From: CAVTYH01 sp963738835
GTDB lineage: Bacteria > Planctomycetota > Planctomycetia > Pirellulales > JADZDJ01
Direction of reading: 5' to 3'
Assembly: GCA_963738835.1 (NCBI GenBank)
Contig: CAVTYH010000005.1
Coordinates: 248,001-312,000, forward strand
Length of the DNA: 64,000 nt
A model generated the notes under the pieces. The model was not told the DNA's origin and did not search any database. It worked only from the letters and a program-made list of their open reading frames with translations. Numbering within the stretch: the stretch's first letter is position 1; each line of letters opens with the position of its first letter. The position numbers and the translations under genes were made by a program. Shown here piece after piece: positions 53,095 through 61,541 of the stretch.

Positions 53095-54452
53095 TTACAG
53101 CCGCGCCAGCCGTGTATCGGCGTCGCCGAACTTGTCGAGCTTCACACCCATGCGATCCATGAGCGAGAGATAAAGACTGCACGCCTTGCGTTTCTCTTCC
53201 CCTTCGTCGAAGTAATTCAGCACCCGGCCCGTTTCCAACGTGCCGCCAAGGCCGCCAGCGAGCAAGATTGGCAACTTCGAGTTGTCATGCTTAGAGCCCG
53301 ACGTCATGTTCGAAATGAACATGAGGCACGAATTGTCGAGCACCGTGCCCTCTCCTTCCCGCATTGCTTCCAGCCGGCTGCAAAGATACGCCAGTTGGCT
53401 GACGTAGTAGCGAGAAACCCGTTCATAAGCGTCCGACAAATCGTCGTGCGAAGCCGGATGATGGGCTGTGCGCAAGTCAAGGAACGGATAGAACAAGCCC
53501 GAGATGTCGCGGCACAACAGCAGCGTGGCCACGCGGGTTTTATCGGTCTGAAAGGCCAGCGCGACGATATCGCACATCAGCTTCATGTGCTCACGGATGT
53601 CTTCCGGCAGCCCATTGGCGGGCCGATCCATGGTAAACAGTGGCCGCCCTTTATCTTCGGCCTTCTCGACAGCTTTATCCTGCTCGGTCCGCATCTTCTG
53701 AACACGCTTTTCGACTTCGCGGACGCTAGTCAGATATTCATCGAGCTTCGCTTTATCGCTGGAGCTGACTTCACGCCGCAGACCAGCCGCTTCTTCTTGC
53801 ACGCGGTCTAAAATGCTTTTGTTCCGCATGTTGCCGCGGTTATCGAACAGGCTGTCGAAGGCCAGTGAAGGATAGACCTCCATCGGCACCGGCGAGGTGG
53901 CACTTTGCCACGAGATGTGTGAACTGTACGCCATCGAGAAGTTCGTCTCGTGGTAACCGGTGACCGGCTGCTCGCAGCCCAAAACCAAACTCGGCTGCAC
54001 GGTGTCTTCGCCGATGTGGTTGGCCAACACCTGATCCATAGTAATGCCGCCGCGCAGCTCCGAGCCTTTCTGCAACGATACGCCGGAAAGAATGTTGCCA
54101 GTTTGGCCCGGATGAATGCCGACGCCCGTGGCCTTTTTGTTGAACAGGCCGTTGATGAAATTAAGTTTGGTTTTGAACGGCGTCATGGGCTCGAGCGATT
54201 TGCCCAATTCCATGTTCTGGCCAGAGCCTTTGGCCCACCAGTGATTACTGTTGATGCCGCACGCCATGAATAGCGCGGCAAAGCGTTTCGGCAGCGCATT
54301 GGCAGCCGCGCCCGCCACGCCTTCGGCAGCCGTGGAAACCGCGCCCCACACAGGAATCGACTCCAACCACGGCAGCGCCATGGCCACGCCGGCGCCCGCA
54401 GCAAAGTCCTCCGAGAGATTTTGTTGCCGCCGTGAGATTGGAAGCTAGACAT
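53095..54452 (-). CDS. DUF1552 protein with Tat-type signal (one apparent shift)
   Basis: The main frame is 53095-54387. Its N-terminus MAMALPWLESIP is the middle of a signal; with one G restored at 54395-54397 (coding strand) the protein starts at 54452 as MSSFQSHGGNKISRRTLLRG-AGVAMALPWL, a twin-arginine-type leader. DUF1552 hallmarks: FMACGINSNHWW, NFINGLFNKKATGVGIHPG, SYSSHISW-like AYSSHISWQSATSPVP, and MSNMTSGSKHDN-like SNMTSGSKHDNSKLPILLAGG. Known: DUF1552 genes almost always sit next to PSD1/cytochrome-type (DUF1592) genes in planctomycetes; their biochemical role is undetermined. Here the two genes are seven bases apart in one operon. Confidence 0.9.
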
Positions 54453-54458
54453 GTCGAT

Positions 54459-57400
54459 TTAATCCTTTGCAACTTCGTCCCGACCGCGTTTGGTCAAGAA
54501 CTGCGGGCTGGTGACGATCGTTTCGACCAGACTTGTAAATCGGTTATCATTGGCCGCCAGCTTTGTACGCATCTCCTGGATCGTGGCGTCATCGGAGAGC
54601 ACCAGCGTGCGTCCCAAGGCATAAGATAGCAACTTGCGGCATAAATTGTCGAGAAAATCGTTCTCGCGGTGCTCGCGGATGTACGTTTTCAGGCCATCGA
54701 GCCCCGTGCCTTCACTACCGCCGGGAAACTTGGCGTGGTTTTCGACGGGATGGCCGGCCAGGTCGAGCTTTCGAGATTCGCCAACCGGCCCGTAGCCTTC
54801 GAACGCCAGCCCAATGGAGTCGAATCGCTCGTGGCAAACCGAACAGGCCCGATTTTCGCGGTGTTGAGCCAACACTTGCGGCAGCGTCAGGTCGCCAAGC
54901 TTCGATTCATCGGTCGGCAGCACGGGCACGTTCGGCGGCGGCGGCGGGATGACTTCGCCCAAGAGTCGGCGAACCACCCAGTAGCCGCGCTTCACGGGAC
55001 TGGTGCGCAACCCCGGGGCGTTCTTCGTCAGGAATATCGACATCGGCATCAATCCGCCGCGATTGTACTGGCTCACCCGGTCAACGCGCACCCAATGATC
55101 GGCAGCGCCTTTCATCTCGGGCATTCCGTAATGTTTCGCCAAAATCGGATTCACAAACGTGTAATCGCCGTACAGGCAATCGAGCACCGATTGATCTTCG
55201 CGCACCAAATTCACGAGGAACCGAATTGGCTCCTGATACATCGCTTCTCGCAAATCGCCCGTGAACTGGGGAAACCGCTCGCGATCGACCGCATTGTGTT
55301 CTTCGAACCGCCGGAAGTCGAGCCAGTTGCCGCCGAACTCGGTCGCCAGCCGCTGGATGCGGTCGTCCTTCAGCATCCGCCGAGCTTGTGCTTTCAGCAC
55401 GTCCGGCTGGTGCAAATCGCCGGCTTTGGCGTGGGCCAAAAGTTCATCGTCCGGCATACTAGACCAGAGGAAGTAACTCAACCGACTGGCCAGCACGTAA
55501 TCCGAAACCGGCTGCGGCCCGCTACCATCCTGAACTAAATCGATCCGGTAACAAAAGTGCGGCGACATCAAAATGCTGACCAAGGTATCGCGCACCGCAT
55601 CTTCATGCGTCATCCCGTCGGCATCACGCAGCGAATGGTAAAACGCCAGCAAACCGTCGCGCTCTTTTTGCGTCAACGGCCGCCGGTAGGCACGCTCCGC
55701 AATGTTTTGCAGATCGCGCAAATGGCCCGCCTCGGCATCCCATTGGGCTTGCTCCAACCAACGGACTTTCCGGTTGACGTTCCTGAAAAACGCATCCAAC
55801 ACATCAATCGCGATGGCGTCGCCGCCGTTTTGCCGGTAACTTTCGCGGGCCTTGGCCAGATACAGTTCGGCAAACTTTTTGAGCTTGGTTTCGGAAGTGA
55901 TGTCCTTATCCTCAGAGCGGAACTCATCGAACTGCGGCCCCCACCGGCGAATCGTGGCCGATTCCGCCCGTTCGTACCAAATGTAGCCCGTATGCATTCG
56001 AGTTGGCACCTCGGCGATGAAATCGAGTTCCGTCCACAACTGATCGAGCTCTTCCTTTTGTGCGTCATCCAAAATCAGCTCGCAGAGCGGAATATCGTCG
56101 CGGAAATAGCCCATCATGCTGTGGAAGCCGGCGCTCAAGAGTCGGCCTTTGTCTTGCTTCTCTTTGGGCCGATCGAGAAAAATCCGCCCACGTTCGGAGA
56201 TGTAAAACGCATCGGGGAACGTGGAAGCAAAGCGCTCGAACGCCGCTTCGTATTTGGCGCGCTCGGTTTCATCGGCCGGAACCGTAAGTTCTGGATCCCG
56301 CGCGACTGGTTTCATCGCAACTTTCTGGCGTGCCTCTTCACCGTTAGGAAATTCGGCCAATTGTTCTTTCGTCAGCGGTTCCTTGGCGCCTGAATTCGGA
56401 TCGCCCTCGATTTGCAGCACCCTATGGTCGTAAGTCATGCGGTGCGTGGCATATTGCTCATCTTTCCACAACACAAACGGCTGTGACCCTGGACCGACAC
56501 CCTTCAGATTCAGGTTCGCGAAGTTCGGCTCGAGCTTTTCGCGCAGTTTCGCAATCCAATCGCGCATCTTTTCGCAGCCGCCGCGAACGGATTCTGGCTG
56601 CTTACCGTTCTCTGGCGCAGGAAGTTCGCGCCACATGGCTTGCACCTTGGCAATGGGACCCACATCCTCCGGCGTTTCTTCCAGCGTTGCCCAAACTTTC
56701 GCCAGATACTTGGGACTGACCTTCGTCTCGACGGCGATCTCGGTCAGCGTAGCGTCGGGCTTGCTCAACTCGGCACGATGTTTGTACTGCCAGGCGGCGA
56801 CGAAGTAATCAGCGTAATCGGTCGGCTGCCGCTTGTAAAAATTCACGATGCGGTTAACGCAGTACTTGTCGCGATCGGTATCGGTTACCACCGGAAACGG
56901 CGCAAACGCCAGTCCGTCGGGCTTCAGCAGCAGATATTCCGACACATGCCGCGCCGCTTCGAGATACTTCTTGAGTAGCGCCGGCGACATCGCCAGCGAT
57001 TCGCCCGAGTTGTCGAAGCCCGCTTCGTTCGCCGGATCGACGGGGAACTCTTTCGTCGGCTGAATATCGATGCCGGTCAGATCGCGAATCGTGTAATCGT
57101 ACTCCGCGTTGGAGAGCCGTCGGGCCAGCACTTGCCCGGGATCGCCGGCATCGCGTTGGGCCAGGTAATCGCGCAAGTTGTGAATCCAATTGACCACCGC
57201 CTGGCGCTCTTCGGCAGTCGGTTGCTTTTTGGCTTCCTCGGGCGGCATCTCTTTGGCTTCGAGCCGCTCAAGCACCGTGCCCCAGGTTTTTTGCCCCTGC
57301 TCGACATCCCCCAGCGAGCCGTACACACTCAGCTCCAGCTTCGCTTTCGGCTGCTCTTTGCCATGGCACGAGTAGCAATTCGCTTCCAGAAACGGCCGCA

Positions 57401-57575
57401 CGGTTTCGGTGAACCGCCGTTGCAGTGCATCTTCTGTTGTGTCTGCGCCGAACAGCGATTGCGATCCGGCGATGAAAAACGAGATCGCGGCGAGGCAGCC
57501 AAACATCCCTAGCGATCGGGCCATAAGAGGCCCCACGACTCGCCGGTCGATTTCATAGATTTTGGTCGGAACCAT
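54459..57575 (-). CDS. Planctomycete cytochrome-c/PSD1-type protein (DUF1592 class)
   Basis: Exported c-type cytochrome-like protein of about 1,038 aa. I prefer the ATG at 57575 (GGAG nine bases upstream); 57524, right before MARSLGMFGCLAAISFFIAG, and 57698 are alternatives. Domain order: haem-binding CYSCHG (Cys67, Cys70, His71), DUF1587 (RRLSNAEYDYTIRDLTGID), a long middle insert of about 400 aa, DUF1595 (AERAYRRPLTQKERDGLL), DUF1592 (LASRLSYFLWSSMPDDELL; FGGNWLDFRRFEEHN), DUF1588 with a second CSVCH, and DUF1585 at the end (LLSYALGRTLVLSDD). Partner of the DUF1552 gene downstream. Known only as a planctomycete-expanded family; electron transfer coupled to polysaccharide or sugar oxidation has been suggested but is unproven. 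Confidence 0.93.
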   Translation of the reverse strand: MVPTKIYEIDRRVVGPLMARSLGMFGCLAAISFFIAGSQSLFGADTTEDALQRRFTETVRPFLEANCYSCHGKEQPKAKLELSVYGSLGDVEQGQKTWGTVLERLEAKEMPPEEAKKQPTAEERQAVVNWIHNLRDYLAQRDAGDPGQVLARRLSNAEYDYTIRDLTGIDIQPTKEFPVDPANEAGFDNSGESLAMSPALLKKYLEAARHVSEYLLLKPDGLAFAPFPVVTDTDRDKYCVNRIVNFYKRQPTDYADYFVAAWQYKHRAELSKPDATLTEIAVETKVSPKYLAKVWATLEETPEDVGPIAKVQAMWRELPAPENGKQPESVRGGCEKMRDWIAKLREKLEPNFANLNLKGVGPGSQPFVLWKDEQYATHRMTYDHRVLQIEGDPNSGAKEPLTKEQLAEFPNGEEARQKVAMKPVARDPELTVPADETERAKYEAAFERFASTFPDAFYISERGRIFLDRPKEKQDKGRLLSAGFHSMMGYFRDDIPLCELILDDAQKEELDQLWTELDFIAEVPTRMHTGYIWYERAESATIRRWGPQFDEFRSEDKDITSETKLKKFAELYLAKARESYRQNGGDAIAIDVLDAFFRNVNRKVRWLEQAQWDAEAGHLRDLQNIAERAYRRPLTQKERDGLLAFYHSLRDADGMTHEDAVRDTLVSILMSPHFCYRIDLVQDGSGPQPVSDYVLASRLSYFLWSSMPDDELLAHAKAGDLHQPDVLKAQARRMLKDDRIQRLATEFGGNWLDFRRFEEHNAVDRERFPQFTGDLREAMYQEPIRFLVNLVREDQSVLDCLYGDYTFVNPILAKHYGMPEMKGAADHWVRVDRVSQYNRGGLMPMSIFLTKNAPGLRTSPVKRGYWVVRRLLGEVIPPPPPNVPVLPTDESKLGDLTLPQVLAQHRENRACSVCHERFDSIGLAFEGYGPVGESRKLDLAGHPVENHAKFPGGSEGTGLDGLKTYIREHRENDFLDNLCRKLLSYALGRTLVLSDDATIQEMRTKLAANDNRFTSLVETIVTSPQFLTKRGRDEVAKD

Positions 57576-57874
57576 CGCCATAGGCTCCGTCTTGTCGAGG
57601 CGAGGCAATTGAAACAATTGCACCGCCAAGCTGACCACCGGGAATGGCCAGCGGAAGGTTTGCAACTCAGTCCGACGCAGCCGAAAAAAACACCCCAACC
57701 GCGTCCCCCCTACTCCGAGCGACCTTTAATGTAAAGCAAGCCGCCGGACGTTGCAAGAAAGGCAGGAATTTGGGGCCGGCCGGACACCGCTCCAGACCAT
57801 CGGTTTGCAAGGCTGATCGGGTACAATGCAGGCCAATCATCCAGAATCCGCACGATCAGATTGACCCACACCAC
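57576..57874. other. Divergent intergenic region
   Basis: 299 bases between the leftward PSD1/DUF1552 operon and the rightward TIM-barrel gene. A TACAAT box lies near 57827-57832 pointing right, with no good -35. Confidence 0.4.
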
Positions 57875-59410
57875 ATGATCACCAACACGCCCAATTCCGA
57901 TCCCGTCGATCGTCGTCAGTTCTTGAAAAGTGCCGCAGCGATCACCGCCGCGGGCACACTCGTTGTCGATTCATCGCCGATCGCCCGGGCCGAGGAGAAG
58001 CCGATGCCCAACAAAACTGCTTCTGACAAAGACCCGCAAAAAGTGATCGGCATCCAAGTCGGCGCCGTCTCGTTCGTCGACGAAGGGGTCGAACCGGTCC
58101 TCGACATTTTCCAAGAGCAGGGCCATGTCAACGCGCTGTTTCTCGCCACGTTCACCTACGGCCGCGGCATTGCCGGTCGGCAAGTTCCTGGTCAGCCACT
58201 GCCTGATCATGGCAAGCAGGAGTACGACGAAAAAACTTTTCACGGCGGCAACTACGCCACGCCGCATGACAAGTTTTACGCCAACACCGCGCTCAAAAAG
58301 ACGAAGGCCCCCGACCACGGCGAGCTCGATATTCTCGATCTCGTGCTGCCCGCGACCAAAAAACGCGGCCTGAAAACATACTGCTGGTACGAAGACAATT
58401 TCGATCAAGCCATCGCCGGCATCGGCCTGCTGCGCGAAATCGATCTGGCTGGCCGGCCGGCGAAAACGCTCTGTCCGCTGAACGAAGACTATCGCAATTT
58501 CCTCGTCGGGCTGACCGAAGACTATTGCCAGTCGTACGACATCGACGGCGTCATGTGGGGCTCGGAACGCCAGGGTCCGCTGAACAACGCCATCACACAT
58601 CCGACCGATCCGACCCGCGCCACCTGCTTTTGTGAACTGCACCAGAAAGCGGGCCGCGATCGTGGAATCGATGTGGCCCGCGCAAAACAGGGTTATCAAA
58701 AGCTGTGCGATTTTGTGCGTGCCGCTCACGCCGGCCAGCATCCGACCGACGGCTACTTTGTCACCTTCTGGCGGCTGCTGCTGGAATATCCCGAGATTCT
58801 CGCCTGGGAAAAACTCTGGACCGACGGCAAGCACGCCATCTACGGCGACATTTACAAAGCGGCCAAAGCGGCGCGGCCGGGCGTACAGGTAGGTTTTCAC
58901 ATCTGGCACCAGAATTCGTTCTCGCCATTTTTCCGCGCCGAGCAAGATTATGCCGCGTTTGCCGAAGTAGCCGATTATTTGAAAATCGTCCTCTACAACA
59001 ACTGCGGCGGACCACGCTACGCCAGAGCCATCGACACGTTTGCCTCCACCGTGTTCCGCGATGTGCCGGCCGATGAATTGCAAGTGCTGTTCAATCATCT
59101 CCTGAACTACGGCGATGAAAAATCGCACGCCGAGCTGCCGACCGCCGGGCTGAGCGCCGACTACGTGGCTCGCGAAACCAAACGGGCGCTGGCCGACGTG
59201 CAAGGCAAATGCCGCATTTATCCGGGCATCGACATCGATATTCCCACCGATGCGGGCCAGAAGAAAACCGCTCCCACCGATGTGCATGACGCTACGCTGG
59301 CCGCTCTGCAAGCCGGCGCCGGCGGCGTTATCTTCTCGCGCAAATACTCAGAAATGAAATTAGCCCACCTCGCCGCTGGCGGAAAGGCCGTGCGAGAATT
59401 TGGAAAATGA
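57875..59410 (+). CDS. Tat-exported TIM-barrel protein, putative glycoside hydrolase-like
   Basis: 511 aa. The ATG at 57875 puts the twin-arginine signal RRQFLKSAAAITAAGTLVV right after a short polar start; an in-frame ATG at 57644 would add 77 low-quality residues. The body looks like a (beta/alpha)8 barrel of the glycosidase type: LPATKKRGLKTYCWYEDNF, SYDIDGVMWGSERQGPL with acidic residues after strand ends, CFCELHQKAGRDRGID (C-F-C-x-C-like site found in uncharacterised planctomycete proteins), GFHIWHQNSFSPF and YLKIVLYNNCGGPRY, and IYPGIDIDIPTD near the end. I cannot name a GH family. Divergent from the PSD1/DUF1552 operon, which suggests joint use in carbohydrate handling. Confidence 0.75.
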   Translation: MITNTPNSDPVDRRQFLKSAAAITAAGTLVVDSSPIARAEEKPMPNKTASDKDPQKVIGIQVGAVSFVDEGVEPVLDIFQEQGHVNALFLATFTYGRGIAGRQVPGQPLPDHGKQEYDEKTFHGGNYATPHDKFYANTALKKTKAPDHGELDILDLVLPATKKRGLKTYCWYEDNFDQAIAGIGLLREIDLAGRPAKTLCPLNEDYRNFLVGLTEDYCQSYDIDGVMWGSERQGPLNNAITHPTDPTRATCFCELHQKAGRDRGIDVARAKQGYQKLCDFVRAAHAGQHPTDGYFVTFWRLLLEYPEILAWEKLWTDGKHAIYGDIYKAAKAARPGVQVGFHIWHQNSFSPFFRAEQDYAAFAEVADYLKIVLYNNCGGPRYARAIDTFASTVFRDVPADELQVLFNHLLNYGDEKSHAELPTAGLSADYVARETKRALADVQGKCRIYPGIDIDIPTDAGQKKTAPTDVHDATLAALQAGAGGVIFSRKYSEMKLAHLAAGGKAVREFGK

Positions 59411-59450
59411 AGCGCCCTCTCTCCAGGCGTGAGGGGGTTGGCGTGAGGGG
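59411..59450 (+). repeat. GC-rich interspersed repeat, degenerate copy D
   Basis: CGCCCTCTCTCCAGGCGTGA then GGGGGTTGGCGTGAGGGGG. It keeps the CCCTCTC head and the GGTTGGxGTGAGGGG tail of the unit at 3848-3884, but not a full hairpin. Confidence 0.45.
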
Positions 59451-59574
59451 GTTTGGCGCCCTTGTTGACTTCCGCCATTGGCGCGAAACAATGAATGATG
59501 CGCCCCAACACAATTTTCGTTGTGCTGCGTCTTCGCCCAAAGCGCCCCCCTGTCACAAACGATGAGGTGCCGTC

Positions 59575-60185
59575 ATGGCCGACAAAAAAGCGACGCCGGA
59601 TTATCCGATTCTCGATCTGCTCGCCAAACGCTGGAGCCCGTACGCTTTTGCCGACAAGCTGGTTTCGCAGGCCGATTTGTGTTCGCTGTTCGAAGCCGCT
59701 CGCTGGTCGCCATCTTCTTACAACGAGCAGCCGTGGAGCTACGTCGTCGCCACTAAAGAGCAGCCCGAGGAGTTTGCGCGGTACTTTCGTGCCTGATCGA
59801 ACCGAATCAGACCTGGGCGAAAGCCGCCCCGGTGTTGGCGCTGGGGGTCACAACTTTGAAATTCAAACTGAACGGCAAAGACAACCGCGCCGCCGTTCAC
59901 GATCTGGGCCTGGCCTCGAGCGACCTGGTGACTGAAGCCACCTTGCGGGGCCTGGTGGTGCATCAGATGATTGGCATCTTGCCGGACAAAGCCCGAGCGG
60001 AGTTCCAGATTCCCGAGGGCAGCGAAGCCTGGACCGGCATCGCCATTGGCTACGTGGGCAATTCCAGCCAACTGCCCGAAGCTCTGAAGCAGCGCGATTT
60101 AGCCCCGCGGCAGCGCAAACCGCTGAAAGATTTCGTCTTCACCGGCAAGTGGGGAACGGCTTCGTCAATAGTTCTCAAAGGATAA
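59575..60185 (+). CDS. Nitroreductase-family oxidoreductase (one apparent deletion)
   Basis: FMN-dependent NAD(P)H oxidoreductase of about 200 aa. The first frame (59575-59796) has LAKRWSPYAFADK and FEAARWSPSSYNEQPWSYVV, the N-terminal FMN-binding signature. It fails at TTT 59785-59787; with one more T the protein reads RYFSCLIEPNQTWAKAAPVLAL and continues in the frame of 59832-60185 through AVHDLGLASSDLVTEATLRG and GYVGNSSQLPEALKQRD to the stop. Restored length is normal for the family. The substrate is unknown; such enzymes reduce quinones or nitro compounds. Confidence 0.88.
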
Positions 60186-60248
60186 GACGCGCGGATTATT
60201 CCGCGTGGTGCAATTGCAGCTATCGTGGTGGTGTTCTGCGCGGAAGCA

Positions 60249-61499
60249 CTAATATCCTGCCGCCGAGTCGCCACCGTTGCGGGTTCCTAATGCCCGCCAG
60301 ATTTGCAAATTGATGCCGTCGCTAATCGATGTCACGCTACCGTCGCCGAAACAAACGTTGACAATTCCCTTGTGCGAGCTGCGGGCAGAAATAATGGCTG
60401 CCTCGCCCGGCGTATCGGCAATCGCACTCCAACCGCAATCAAAGGCCTGCCAATTGGGCGGCGCCACATGGTTGTACATGGTAGATGCGTAGGAGCCGAT
60501 CGGCCAACCATCGGTATACGTTTTATTGCTGACCGGATGATCGCGATCCCAGCGGCCCATGGCCGAAAAATCAAAAGAACTTGGCTGAGGGTTATAACTC
60601 TGGCAGGCGGGCATTAGCTTGCTGTCAATCGCAGTCATTGCCTGCTGGATGGTCATTGTCGGGGTAACGTACCAATCGGAAGTGTGCAGCGGAGACACCA
60701 CATCCGTGATCGTCATTGTTTCGGAACCGACCGTGCGCAGGCTGCCTTTATCGCGTTCCGAGAAAAAGACCGTTTTTGACAAACCATCGGTGATATCTTT
60801 TGGCCGAAGGGCGCGACCAATCGTGAAAGCTCCGTTACCGCGGCTGACGTCATTATAAACGCGAGGCACTGCGTCCGGGTCCATTGCGCCGGCATAAGGG
60901 GTTGATCCACCGAAGTTGTAACGGTAATTGTTTTCGGAAACAATCGCACCGGTGTTCTGATCGCTGGGGCAAATGAACAGGCCAGCCGCAGAAGCATACG
61001 CGCTATAGCTGGCATTGGCCGGGCTGCCACTGTTTTCCATCACCGTTGTAATCGGGTAGCTGAAGTTGATCATGTCATAGATGGCTTTTTCTTCCATGAA
61101 CGGAAGCAGCCAGGTATGCACCGAATAGAAGCCTGTCTTCGTAGCGGTGCTGTTGGCATTCACAGTCGAGTAGCTCGTTCCTCCTTGCTCTACGCCGCCA
61201 ATGGAAAAGTCCGGGAGTTTTCGGCCTTCTGGGAAAGCCTTCTTGGCGGAAGCGTAACTGTGCAGTGCCAGACCGATCTGCTTCAGGCTGTTCGCACACT
61301 GCACTCTGCGAGCCGATTCTCGCGCGGCCTGAACAGCAGGCAACAACAGCGCAATTAAAATGCCGATGATGGCAATCACCACCAGCAGTTCGACCAGGGT
61401 AAAGGCTCTGCGCAAATGCGCGCGGTTCGATCTGACCCAAATCAATTTGGGACCGATGCCGAAGGCACGAGACGGGTGCAGTCGATTGGTGGCTTCCAT
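60249..61499 (-). CDS. DUF1559 pseudopilin-like protein
   Basis: 416 aa. A basic N-terminus leads to AFTLVELLVVIAIIGILIALLLPAVQ, the pilin-type helix with the cleavage site one residue before Phe, then AARESARRVQCANSLKQIGLA. The body has FYSVHTWLLPFMEEKAIYD and the C-terminus FGDGSVTSISDGINLQIWRAL. It starts 42 bases downstream of the stop of the PATR-dockerin gene on the same strand and is probably co-transcribed with it. Confidence 0.94.
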   Translation of the reverse strand: MEATNRLHPSRAFGIGPKLIWVRSNRAHLRRAFTLVELLVVIAIIGILIALLLPAVQAARESARRVQCANSLKQIGLALHSYASAKKAFPEGRKLPDFSIGGVEQGGTSYSTVNANSTATKTGFYSVHTWLLPFMEEKAIYDMINFSYPITTVMENSGSPANASYSAYASAAGLFICPSDQNTGAIVSENNYRYNFGGSTPYAGAMDPDAVPRVYNDVSRGNGAFTIGRALRPKDITDGLSKTVFFSERDKGSLRTVGSETMTITDVVSPLHTSDWYVTPTMTIQQAMTAIDSKLMPACQSYNPQPSSFDFSAMGRWDRDHPVSNKTYTDGWPIGSYASTMYNHVAPPNWQAFDCGWSAIADTPGEAAIISARSSHKGIVNVCFGDGSVTSISDGINLQIWRALGTRNGGDSAAGY

Positions 61500-61541
61500 G
61501 TTCTCAACCTATGAATTTGACTCGAATAAATCAATAGTCCG

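Noticed and set aside
55557..56393. 278-codon plus-strand frame
   Set aside because: Antisense to the PSD1-type gene and without recognisable motifs.
57971..59311. Long open frame (446 codons) on the minus strand
   Set aside because: It mirrors the TIM-barrel gene codon for codon, has no family resemblance and is an antisense shadow of GC-rich coding DNA.
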